Positions 15,161 to 22,289 of a stretch of 42,515 nt of DNA are shown piece by piece; within the stretch, counting starts at the first letter, position 1; each line of letters opens with the position of its first letter. Made by a program: the position numbers and the translations under genes. The notes beneath the pieces are model-generated. The model did not search any database and was not told where the DNA came from. It saw only the letters and a list, made by a program, of their open reading frames with translations. Source of the stretch: a candidate division FCPU426 bacterium (lineage in GTDB: Bacteria > Oederibacteriota > PGYV01 > Palsa-1178). The stretch covers positions 1-42,515 of the forward strand of contig PMTB01000098.1 in the NCBI GenBank assembly GCA_003167475.1. The letters run 5' to 3'.

Positions 15161-16360
15161 ATGACAAAAAAACTAAAAGTGTTTGAGACAGGCGTAAGCG
15201 CCAAGGCGTCAAAAGGGCTTGAGTATGAGTTTATTGACACCCGCGAAATAAGCGGGGATATTGAAGAGTGGGAACTTAAGGCTTTTTTACGGGTTGTGTC
15301 GGCTGAATTAAGCCCGGAGCAGGAAGACGCCATAGTCAATCCCGGGAATTCTTTTCACCTTCAGCAGGATGTCCTGGCGGTTCACTGGCATCCCGAACAC
15401 ATTCCCTTTACCATGTTAAAGCAGAGGATAGCGAAGCTTTATCCGGACGCTACAAACACGCTTATAATTCCGACCCAGCACAATACGCTGCTGGAATTCG
15501 ACGGCTATGCGGGTCTTGAGATAGATTGCTACTCCCCGGAATTTGACAGGAAGGTGCAGTTGCTGCTCCACTTTACTTCGGAAAAGGCCCTTGCGGCGGA
15601 TAAGATCAGGGTTATGGCGGAGCACACATTCAAATACAGGTCAAAACAGCTTTTTGAAATACTTCACACCCTTACAGAGCCGGCTTTGGACGGCCCGCTT
15701 TATAAAGCCATGGAATCCACGGAAGCCGGGGAAAATATCGTCGGGTTTGTAAAAATATACGCGGGTAAACTTATCAAACTGATAGAAGAAAACGAGGGCT
15801 CCATAAAGCCCGATTTCATAAAAAACAAGATCATACGGGATTTTTTTGATGAATTAAGGGAAGTGTACGACGGGCATGTCATCAACCTGTCGCAGATATT
15901 CATCAAGGCCGTCAAGGAAAATGTCAAGGCTGTGTTTTCGCCGAAATATTTCTATAAGACCCAGGATGTAATTTCCGAAGCAAGGCTCTGCGGAGGCGGG
16001 ATCGTGGTTCCGCATCCGGAGCAGTTCTGGCCCATACTGCTCGCCGATTATGACGTGGATGGTTTCGAGGTCTGGAACCCGCAGTCCAGGCAGTATACGG
16101 AGTTCCTCACAGGCGTTGTGGCAAGGAACAATAAGGGCAGGAAAAATCAGGACAGGCCGCTGCTTGTTTTTATGGGGGATGACACTCATATGGGGGAAAA
16201 GATAAAGAAACCGTCGCTGCGGGACCCTGATAAAGCCTCGCGCGAAATAGGAATGCAGCCTGCCTGGGACGACCTTGATATACGGCAGGCTCTTAAGGAT
16301 TCGCGCGTTTCAAGGGCGCAGACTATAAATGAATACAGGCAAAGGCTCGACCAGGCCTGA
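15161..16360 (+). CDS. PHP-like metal-dependent hydrolase
   Basis: The frame is open from a GTG at 15146, but that codon overlaps the predicted -10 box; ATG 15161 coincides with the predicted transcript start, so I choose it (399 residues). No ribosome site is seen for either. Motifs resemble PHP phosphoesterases: H75-W-H77-PEH, IIPTQHN, VVPHPEQF, DGFEVWN and MGDDTH, all candidate metal ligands spread over the chain. A helical segment sits at about 145-250. It is the first gene of the operon holding the GAK genes and is divergent from the PHP-GT4 fusion. Substrate unknown; a phosphoester or phosphosugar is likely given the fold. Confidence 0.7.
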   Translation: MTKKLKVFETGVSAKASKGLEYEFIDTREISGDIEEWELKAFLRVVSAELSPEQEDAIVNPGNSFHLQQDVLAVHWHPEHIPFTMLKQRIAKLYPDATNTLIIPTQHNTLLEFDGYAGLEIDCYSPEFDRKVQLLLHFTSEKALAADKIRVMAEHTFKYRSKQLFEILHTLTEPALDGPLYKAMESTEAGENIVGFVKIYAGKLIKLIEENEGSIKPDFIKNKIIRDFFDELREVYDGHVINLSQIFIKAVKENVKAVFSPKYFYKTQDVISEARLCGGGIVVPHPEQFWPILLADYDVDGFEVWNPQSRQYTEFLTGVVARNNKGRKNQDRPLLVFMGDDTHMGEKIKKPSLRDPDKASREIGMQPAWDDLDIRQALKDSRVSRAQTINEYRQRLDQA

Positions 16361-16377
16361 TAACGGGAGGTGTATGA

Positions 16378-16665
16378 ATGTCGGGTTCAAACGAGGATTT
16401 TAAGTATGAGTCCCTTCAGGACAGGAACTCCATCGCCAAGTACCTGGACGCTTTAAAGGACGGTTTCTCCAGCGGGAAACTTATTTTGGGAAGCAAGGAA
16501 AAGCAGATTGTTTTCGAGCCGTCGGGGCTTTTAAGGCTTGAGGTAAAAGCCAAACGGAAGGGCGACAAGGTGAAGATCAGCCTGAAATGCAGCTGGCGGG
16601 AGCAATCACAGACAAAAGAACAAAAAGGCGAGTCTCTTGTAATAGAGTCAAAAAAGCAGGGGTGA
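16378..16665 (+). CDS. Amphi-Trp domain protein 1
   Basis: A 95-residue protein after a GGGAGG site, 17 nt behind the PHP-like gene. It fits the amphi-Trp domain: an N-terminal helix (SIAKYLDALKDGFSSG), the strand pair KLILGS..QIVFEPSG, and an alternating strand ending in Trp (KISLKCSWRE). This family was defined by its link with GAK systems. Its biochemical role is unknown; small size and paired occurrence with kinases suggest a substrate or adaptor. It is one of four copies in this operon. Cytosolic. Confidence 0.8.
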   Translation: MSGSNEDFKYESLQDRNSIAKYLDALKDGFSSGKLILGSKEKQIVFEPSGLLRLEVKAKRKGDKVKISLKCSWREQSQTKEQKGESLVIESKKQG

Positions 16666-16668
16666 TGA

Positions 16669-18312
16669 ATGGAATTCATCAAGGCAATAGAACAGAACTT
16701 CAAGTTCATGACGCTTGAGGTAACAAAACAGCTTGAAGATACAATGAAACTGCTGGAGTCCCCGTCAAAGGCCCTTGCGGATAAAATAAGGTCCAGGGAT
16801 GACTATATAGATAACATGAAAAGTATTATCGAGAACAAGAATTCCTCATATGTCGCGGCATGCCAGAATCTTGACAAAAAGACGCTCAATAATGTCTGGG
16901 CGCTCAACACCATAGCGCATAACCTCGAGCACATAGCCGATCTGGCGGTGAATATCACGGATCAGACACAGTATTTTTCCGACCCGGGGAGCATGAAGCG
17001 GTATGACTATCACTCTTTCTTTAAAAAAATATTTGACGCACTGGCAATCACACCCAGGGCTTTTTTAACCGGCTCGATAAGCCACGCGCTTAAAATATGC
17101 AATGCCGAACACGAGATGGATTTGTTATACGCAATCGAACTGAAAAACGTCATAAACGAACTGAAATTCTCCCGCGACGCGGGCAACCTTATAACGGTTA
17201 TTTTTATATTCCAGTTCGCAGAGCGCATAGGAGACTCGCTTTTGAACATAGGCGAGGCGGTCATATCATCTGTAATGGGCGAAAAAATGAAGATACACCA
17301 GTACCAGGCGCTTGAAGAGACCATAACGGACGAGGATGAAAAGAGCAGGGTATCCGAGTTTTCCCTTGAGTCGGTGGGCGAAACGCGTTCCGGCAGCCTT
17401 ATACGGAAAGTGTATGAACCCGGCAATGAGGCCTCGGCTTCGAAATGGGTGGTATTTAAGGAAGGCAACAAGGTCAAATTGGAGAAGGAAAAGGAAAATG
17501 TGGAGGCTTGGGAGAAAATATTCCCGGGCCTCCCCCCTAAAATATTCGGTTACCAGGCGAACGGAAAGAGCGCGTCGATTATTTTCGAGTACTTGAACGG
17601 CAGCAATATGAAGGACGTGGTTATCAATGAAAAGAACCCTGCCGTCAGGGAGGCCCTCGGCCTGACAGCGGCCACGCTTGACATGGCATGGACCCGGACA
17701 ATGAAAAAACAGCCTGTGCACGCAGGCTACCTTGACCAGCTCGCGTCGCGCATCGGGGATGTTTTCACGGCCCATCCGGATTTCATGATGCACGAGAACA
17801 AGATCGGCGGGCTGGAGCTTCCTTCGTTCGACCAGATGATAAAAAAGGCCGGCGCCATAGAGAAAAAAATGGAAGCGCCGTTCACGGTTTTTATACACGG
17901 CGATTTTAACGTGGACAATATCATTTTCAACAGGGAGGAGAGGCGCATCAACTTCATAGACCTTTACCGCTCTTCCTATAACGATTATGTACAGGATGTG
18001 TCGGTCTTTATAGTTTCAAATTTCAGGATGCCGTTCTTTGAGCCTGCCATACGCAGGCGTTTGAATTCCGTTATACATGATTTCCTTGGTTTTGCCTCTG
18101 ACTTCGCAAAAAGAAACGGAGACGTAACTTTTGAGGCAAGGCTCGCCATGGGGCTCATAAGATCGTTCATCACATCGACCAGATTTGAATTCAACCAGGA
18201 ATTCGCGAAACTGATGTATTTAAGGGCGCTTTACCTGATAGAAAAGGTCATCTCTCACGATGGAAAACCCTGGGAAGATTTCGAGGTTCACAGGGATGTT
18301 TTGATATATTAA
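16669..18312 (+). CDS. PhoU-like / aminoglycoside-phosphotransferase-like kinase fusion
   Basis: A 547-residue protein. Residues 1 to about 215 are helical and PhoU-like: ALNTIAHNLEHIADLAVNI and FAERIGDSLLNIGEAV match the E-R-I-x-D repeats that bind metals and phosphate-transporter partners. Residues about 235-547 form an APH/choline-kinase-type domain with the catalytic loop HGDFNVDN (H410-N417) followed by RINFIDLYRS. PhoU regulates Pst uptake and PhoR; APH-like kinases phosphorylate small molecules or proteins. The fusion suggests a kinase gated by phosphate status. The ATG follows the amphi-Trp stop by 3 nt with AGGGGTGA upstream. The kinase substrate is unknown; the metal-binding Asp of the second motif is preserved. 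Confidence 0.78.
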   Translation: MEFIKAIEQNFKFMTLEVTKQLEDTMKLLESPSKALADKIRSRDDYIDNMKSIIENKNSSYVAACQNLDKKTLNNVWALNTIAHNLEHIADLAVNITDQTQYFSDPGSMKRYDYHSFFKKIFDALAITPRAFLTGSISHALKICNAEHEMDLLYAIELKNVINELKFSRDAGNLITVIFIFQFAERIGDSLLNIGEAVISSVMGEKMKIHQYQALEETITDEDEKSRVSEFSLESVGETRSGSLIRKVYEPGNEASASKWVVFKEGNKVKLEKEKENVEAWEKIFPGLPPKIFGYQANGKSASIIFEYLNGSNMKDVVINEKNPAVREALGLTAATLDMAWTRTMKKQPVHAGYLDQLASRIGDVFTAHPDFMMHENKIGGLELPSFDQMIKKAGAIEKKMEAPFTVFIHGDFNVDNIIFNREERRINFIDLYRSSYNDYVQDVSVFIVSNFRMPFFEPAIRRRLNSVIHDFLGFASDFAKRNGDVTFEARLAMGLIRSFITSTRFEFNQEFAKLMYLRALYLIEKVISHDGKPWEDFEVHRDVLIY

Positions 18313-18323
18313 AGGAGAAAAAA

Positions 18324-19211
18324 ATGAAAAACAAAAAGATCGGCGTTGTGGGCATAAAGGACGCGTGGTCGACCGAGATGCTGGCATCCGCCATAGAAAA
18401 ACGCACGGGTTTCTGCAGGATCATCGACGTTGAACAGTTGTCTGTCGACCTGGATTCAGGAAGGGCAATGCACGGCGGCGAGGATATTACGGATTATGAC
18501 GCGCTTATCATTAAAAAGATTGGCAGGGATTACAGCCCTGATATGCTCGACAGGCTTGAAATGCTCAGGTTTTTAAACCGGCGGGGCTTGAAAATATTCT
18601 CGAAACCCGAGAACATCATAAGGGTGCTGGACCGGATGTCGTGTACCGTGTCGCTAAAGCTCGGCGGGATACCGGTTCCGCCGACGGTGATAACGGAAGA
18701 TATAAATGAAGCGCTTGTGGCCGTAAAAAAGTTCAAGAAAGCGGTCTTCAAGCCTTTGTATTCCACCAAGGCAAGGGGAATGGAGATCATTTCCGATACG
18801 CCGCGGGCGCATGATGAAATTGAGAAGTTTAAGGAATCCGGAAATACGGTGATGTACGTGCAGAAAGCGATCGAGATAAAGGATATGGACCTCGGCCTTG
18901 TTTTTGTGGGAGGGGAATACCTTTCGACTTATGCCAGGGTAAAGCAGACTGACTCATGGAATACCACGACGCAAAGCGGCGGAAAATACAATATATTCAA
19001 CCCTTCAAAAGCCGTGATAAAACTCGCGGAAAAAGCACAGGCGATATTCGGCCTTGATTTTACATGCGTGGACGTGGTGGAAACCGATGACGGGCCGTAT
19101 GTCTTTGAGGTTTCCGCGTTCGGGGGTTTCAGGGGCGTTTACGAGTCAAGCGGAATAGAGGCCGCGGAAGTGTATTTAAACCATGTCCTAAAGGAGATCA
19201 AACATGCTTGA
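18324..19211 (+). CDS. GAK-system ATP-grasp enzyme
   Basis: A 295-residue RimK-like ATP-grasp protein with an excellent AAAGGAG site. A pre-ATP-grasp Rossmann lobe (residues 1 to about 105, IGVVGIKDAWSTEML) is followed by the central domain with KKAVFKPLYSTKARGMEII as the glycine-rich loop, the hinge NTVMYVQKAIE, and metal ligands in FTCVDVVETDDGPYVFEVSAFGGF. ATP-grasp enzymes ligate a carboxylate to an amine or thiol through an acylphosphate. Together with an adjacent HprK-related kinase B and amphi-Trp proteins it matches the GAK system (TIGR04356-type, from memory). It overlaps the next gene by 8 nt. Substrate unknown. Confidence 0.85.
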   Translation: MKNKKIGVVGIKDAWSTEMLASAIEKRTGFCRIIDVEQLSVDLDSGRAMHGGEDITDYDALIIKKIGRDYSPDMLDRLEMLRFLNRRGLKIFSKPENIIRVLDRMSCTVSLKLGGIPVPPTVITEDINEALVAVKKFKKAVFKPLYSTKARGMEIISDTPRAHDEIEKFKESGNTVMYVQKAIEIKDMDLGLVFVGGEYLSTYARVKQTDSWNTTTQSGGKYNIFNPSKAVIKLAEKAQAIFGLDFTCVDVVETDDGPYVFEVSAFGGFRGVYESSGIEAAEVYLNHVLKEIKHA

Positions 19212-20322
19212 AAAAGTCAGCACTGTCACGGAAATCGCGGAAGCCCTGTCAACCGGACATGCGCCGGATCAGTCACTGAGGCTTGAGTTCGGGGAATGCA
19301 CCATCGAGGTAAAATCAGACTCAAAAGCCCTGATAGACAGGCTGAAGGAATATTATAAGGAATTTTTGGGGAAAAAATTGCCCGACATACAGGTGCTGGC
19401 TTTTGAGATCGCGGAACCCAAATTTGACTTTATTTTCATGAAAAAACCGCCCGAGCCGGGAAAATCAAAGATCAAAGAGGAGTTTTTTGATTTGCGCGAC
19501 GGAAGGGTGGTAAGAAAAATACTCACGGGGATGTATTTCATTTTCGGCCGCGGCATTAACATCGCGGCCGGCAACTGCCTGCAAAATTACAACCAGGTGG
19601 TCAACTTTATAAACAACAGGTATATAGAGAGGATGATAAAAAGGGAGTGCATGCTCATGCACGCGGCGGGGGTGGTGCTCAAGGGCAAAGGCATCGCGAT
19701 CGCCGGGTTCGCGGGAAGGGGCAAATCAACGCTCGCGCTTACCCTGCTCAACCGCGGGTTGAAATTTCTAAGCAACGACAGGGTGATGGTGAAAAAATAC
19801 GACGGCGGCACCCGCATGTACGGCATACCAAAACTTCCCAGAGTGAACCCGGGCACCATACTCTCCAACCCGGTACTGGGGAAAATACTCACCGAAGAAG
19901 AACGGCATGAATTTGAAAAATACACCCCGGAAAAGCTCTGGGAACTTGAGCATAAGTTTGACGTCGACATAAGCGAGATATACGGCTCCGACAGGTTCTC
20001 TCTTCAGGCGGAGATGAAAGCGCTGGTCATAATCAACTGGGACCGCAACGGGGACGAACCATTCGCCATAACCGAGGTTGACCTGGTCGGACGGCCTGAC
20101 CTTGTGCACGCGTATATGAAACTGCCGGGTTTGTTCTTCGAAATGTCGGAAGATACCAAACCCCCGGATTTTTCCGAAGCCGCCTATATAAACTGCATGA
20201 AAAGCTGCAGGGTTTTTGAGATAACGGGTTCGGTGAATTTTGAGGAAGCGGCCGAACACTGCATAAGCCTGCTTGAGGACGTAAAAACAGCCGGTATTAC
20301 CGGCCTGAACGCAAGTAAATAA
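19204..20322 (+). CDS. HprK-related kinase B (GAK system)
   Basis: A 372-residue protein. The C-terminal half holds an HPr-kinase-like P-loop, GFAGRGKST (residues 168-176), preceded by LMHAAGVVLKGKGIAIA and followed by FLSNDRVMVKK, which carries the catalytic Asp of the HprK/PEPCK fold. The N-terminal 150 residues form a family-specific lobe. HprK phosphorylates a Ser on a small protein, so an amphi-Trp protein is a reasonable candidate target here, though that is inference. The start is inside the ATP-grasp gene, with AAAGGAG upstream. No CofD-like GAK partner is seen in the window. Confidence 0.85.
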   Translation: MLEKVSTVTEIAEALSTGHAPDQSLRLEFGECTIEVKSDSKALIDRLKEYYKEFLGKKLPDIQVLAFEIAEPKFDFIFMKKPPEPGKSKIKEEFFDLRDGRVVRKILTGMYFIFGRGINIAAGNCLQNYNQVVNFINNRYIERMIKRECMLMHAAGVVLKGKGIAIAGFAGRGKSTLALTLLNRGLKFLSNDRVMVKKYDGGTRMYGIPKLPRVNPGTILSNPVLGKILTEEERHEFEKYTPEKLWELEHKFDVDISEIYGSDRFSLQAEMKALVIINWDRNGDEPFAITEVDLVGRPDLVHAYMKLPGLFFEMSEDTKPPDFSEAAYINCMKSCRVFEITGSVNFEEAAEHCISLLEDVKTAGITGLNASK

Positions 20323-20339
20323 TATGGGGAGGTTTTGAA

Positions 20340-20627
20340 ATGGGAAAAAAGGAGATCAAGCTTAAAGGCAATCTGGAGACCGTGAAAACCGCCGAGTACC
20401 TGATCGACCTGGCGACAAGCCTGAAAGCCGGGGACGTGTACATCCAGAAAGGCGGGGAATTCGTTTCGTTAAAACCGGGCGCAGTTGTGGATTTTGAGAT
20501 CGAAGCGGTGAAGAAAAAACACAAGGAAAAGCTGGTCATCGAGATAAGCTGGCACACCGACGGCAAGGATGAATTCGGAGGTGATGAAATGAAAATTTCC
20601 TCGCCTGATTTAAAAGAGGCGAAATAA
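20340..20627 (+). CDS. Amphi-Trp domain protein 2
   Basis: A 95-residue protein with GGGGAGG upstream. Same plan as the copy at 16378: an N-terminal helix (TAEYLIDLATSLKAG), the strand pair DVYIQKGGEFVSLKPG, and an alternating strand ending in Trp (LVIEISWHT). It has an MGKKE start like the next gene, indicating a recent duplication. Rich in Lys and Glu; no TM or signal. It follows the HprK-related kinase by 17 nt. Confidence 0.78.
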   Translation: MGKKEIKLKGNLETVKTAEYLIDLATSLKAGDVYIQKGGEFVSLKPGAVVDFEIEAVKKKHKEKLVIEISWHTDGKDEFGGDEMKISSPDLKEAK

Positions 20628-20693
20628 GCGTATCCGAAAAAAGACGGTATGAATATCCCGGCTTTTAAGCCGAGGAAAAACAAGGAGGATGAC

Positions 20694-21023
20694 ATGGGAA
20701 AAAAAGAAGTCGAAATGAAGTCGAAGATGGAGATCGAAAAGGCAATCGAGGTAATTGAAAGCCTTCTTGCCGGCCTTAAAAAAGGCAAGGTTTTTGTGCA
20801 GCACGGCGATAAGGTAATAGAGATCACGCCTGAGAAAATGGTAAAACTGGAAGTTGAAGCCGAGCAGAAAAAGGACAAGGAAAAGATATACGTCAAGATG
20901 ACGTGGCATAAAAAGGACCTCACAAAAGAGATCGAAAAAACCATCAAACACAAGGAAAAAGAGGACGAAAAAGTTTTCAAGATAACCCAGACCGCTCCGG
21001 TCATTGAAAACGGCAAGAAATAG
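20694..21023 (+). CDS. Amphi-Trp domain protein 3
   Basis: The frame is open from ATG 20649, but AGGAGG at 20683-20688 points to ATG 20694, which gives an MGKKE start matching the neighbour. The 109-residue product has the helix (IEKAIEVIESLLAGLKKG), the strand pair KVFVQHGDKVIEITPE and the Trp strand (IYVKMTWHK). A longer charged tail follows (KEIEKTIKHKEKEDEK). This copy has the least conserved loop. Function unknown. Confidence 0.75.
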   Translation: MGKKEVEMKSKMEIEKAIEVIESLLAGLKKGKVFVQHGDKVIEITPEKMVKLEVEAEQKKDKEKIYVKMTWHKKDLTKEIEKTIKHKEKEDEKVFKITQTAPVIENGKK

Positions 21024-21056
21024 GAAAATGGCGTTTTACGGCCGAAAGGATGCAAA

Positions 21057-21413
21057 ATGGGATCGGACAAAAAGACCGTAAATTATGAAGGCCTGATCAG
21101 GACTTCCAAGGCCTGCGAATACCTTGAAGGCGTGCTATCCGGGCTTAAAGCCGGGGCTATTTACATTAAAAAATCCGACGGTTGTACGGTCTTAAAACCG
21201 TCCGGGGGATTGAAACTTAAGGTAACGGCCTCGGAAGGCAGTGAAAAAAAGAAACTGAAGATCGCAATGAAGTGGCGCAGGGATGAGGACAGTTCGGACG
21301 GCGGAGAGCTTTTAATAACGCCGACTGAAATTGTCGAAGCGCTCGGGCTTTTTATGAAGAAAAAATCCGCCGCACGGGCAATCAGCAAAAGGCGGGCCAA
21401 GAATAAACAATAA
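21057..21413 (+). CDS. Amphi-Trp domain protein 4
   Basis: A 118-residue protein after AAAGGATG. The amphi-Trp core spans residues about 10-85: helix (SKACEYLEGVLSGLKAG), strands AIYIKKSDGCTVLKPSG and the Trp strand (LKIAMKWRR). Its C-terminal 25 residues are strongly basic (KKKSAARAISKRRAKNKQ), unlike the other copies, and could contact nucleic acid, membrane or an acidic partner. It is the last gene of the GAK operon, followed by a palindrome at 21452-21493. Confidence 0.75.
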   Translation: MGSDKKTVNYEGLIRTSKACEYLEGVLSGLKAGAIYIKKSDGCTVLKPSGGLKLKVTASEGSEKKKLKIAMKWRRDEDSSDGGELLITPTEIVEALGLFMKKKSAARAISKRRAKNKQ

Positions 21414-21420
21414 GGATGCT

Positions 21421-21504
21421 TTTGCGGATTTGAGGCCGCTGAAAACCGCAGCTTGCCATAAAAACCGTTCACGGTGCGGGGGGGTATGGCAAGTTTGCGG
21501 ATTT
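21421..21504. repeat. Stem-loop flanked by direct repeats at the GAK operon end
   Basis: CTTGCCATA (21452-21460) and TATGGCAAG (21485-21493) form a 9-bp stem with a 24-nt loop. They are flanked by a direct repeat, TTTGCGGATTT (21421-21431 and 21494-21504). It could serve as a terminator of the GAK operon, but no clean T-run follows, so a small repetitive element is an alternative. Confidence 0.4.
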
Positions 21505-21522
21505 TAGCCGTCACAGCCCGAA

Positions 21523-21563
21523 TTAACGGAATCTTAACAATTATTATGTGTAAAACTCATAAT
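21523..21563 (+). promoter_or_regulatory. Pho-box-like promoter for phoB-phoR
   Basis: TTAAC at 21523 and TTAAC at 21534 are 11 bp apart; the next phase position (21545, TATGT) is degenerate, and CATAAT (21558-21563) follows it by 13 nt. An alternative -10, TATAAT, lies at 21572-21577. It suggests autoregulation of phoBR, as known for PhoB/PhoP systems. Confidence 0.55.
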
Positions 21564-21608
21564 AATTTATGTATAATTGATTAAAAGGAACAAAGGCGGA
21601 TAAAATAA

Positions 21609-22289
21609 ATGGAAAAACTTATAGCGGTTGTGGATGACGAGGATGATATAAGAGAGCTTGTTTCCATTAACCTGAAAAAAGCCGGGTTTAAGGTAAAGGA
21701 ATTTTCCGACGCGGACGCCATGATAAAGTCCCTCGCAAAGGCGACCCCGGACCTGATAATCCTCGACTTGATGATGCCGGGCACTGACGGCCTGGAAGCC
21801 TGCAAAATACTCAAAAAAGACGCGAGATACAGTTCTATTCCTATTATAATGCTGACAGCCAAGGCTGACGAAGCTGATAAAGTTGTGGGCCTTGAGCTTG
21901 GCGCGGATGATTATGTGACAAAACCGTTCTCTCCCAGGGAACTCACCGCGCGGGTAAAAGCAGTGCTCAGGCGGAAAGCGACTGTTGCGGAAGAAAATGA
22001 ACTTTTGGAAATAGGCAGTATCACCATAGACCTCCAGAAACATGAGGTCCTGGTCAAAGGAAAAAAAACAGAGCTTACCGCCACGGAATTCAGGATATTG
22101 CAGCTGCTTACGGAAAAAAGGGAGCATGTGCTTTCACGCGAGCAGCTTCTGGACAACCTGTGGGGGAATGAAAAAGTGGTTGTCGACAGGACTATAGACG
22201 TGCATATCAAGCACCTTAGGGAAAAATTGGGGCCGGCCGGCAAGATGATAATAAATGTCCGCGGCGTCGGTTATAAGATAGAAAAATGA
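21609..22289 (+). CDS. phoB: PhoB-like response regulator
   Basis: A 226-residue OmpR/PhoB-family regulator. The receiver domain (1-120) has acidic residues VDDEDD, phospho-acceptor D53 (LDLMMP) and K in VTKPFSP. The winged-helix domain (about 130-226) has TATEFRILQLL and VDRTIDVHIKHLREKLG, the recognition helix. Phosphorylated by PhoR, it should bind the TTAAC repeats found throughout the window. Its stop overlaps the phoR ATG by 4 nt. Specific assignment to PhoB rather than another OmpR-type regulator rests on the adjacent pst operon. Confidence 0.88.
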   Translation: MEKLIAVVDDEDDIRELVSINLKKAGFKVKEFSDADAMIKSLAKATPDLIILDLMMPGTDGLEACKILKKDARYSSIPIIMLTAKADEADKVVGLELGADDYVTKPFSPRELTARVKAVLRRKATVAEENELLEIGSITIDLQKHEVLVKGKKTELTATEFRILQLLTEKREHVLSREQLLDNLWGNEKVVVDRTIDVHIKHLREKLGPAGKMIINVRGVGYKIEK

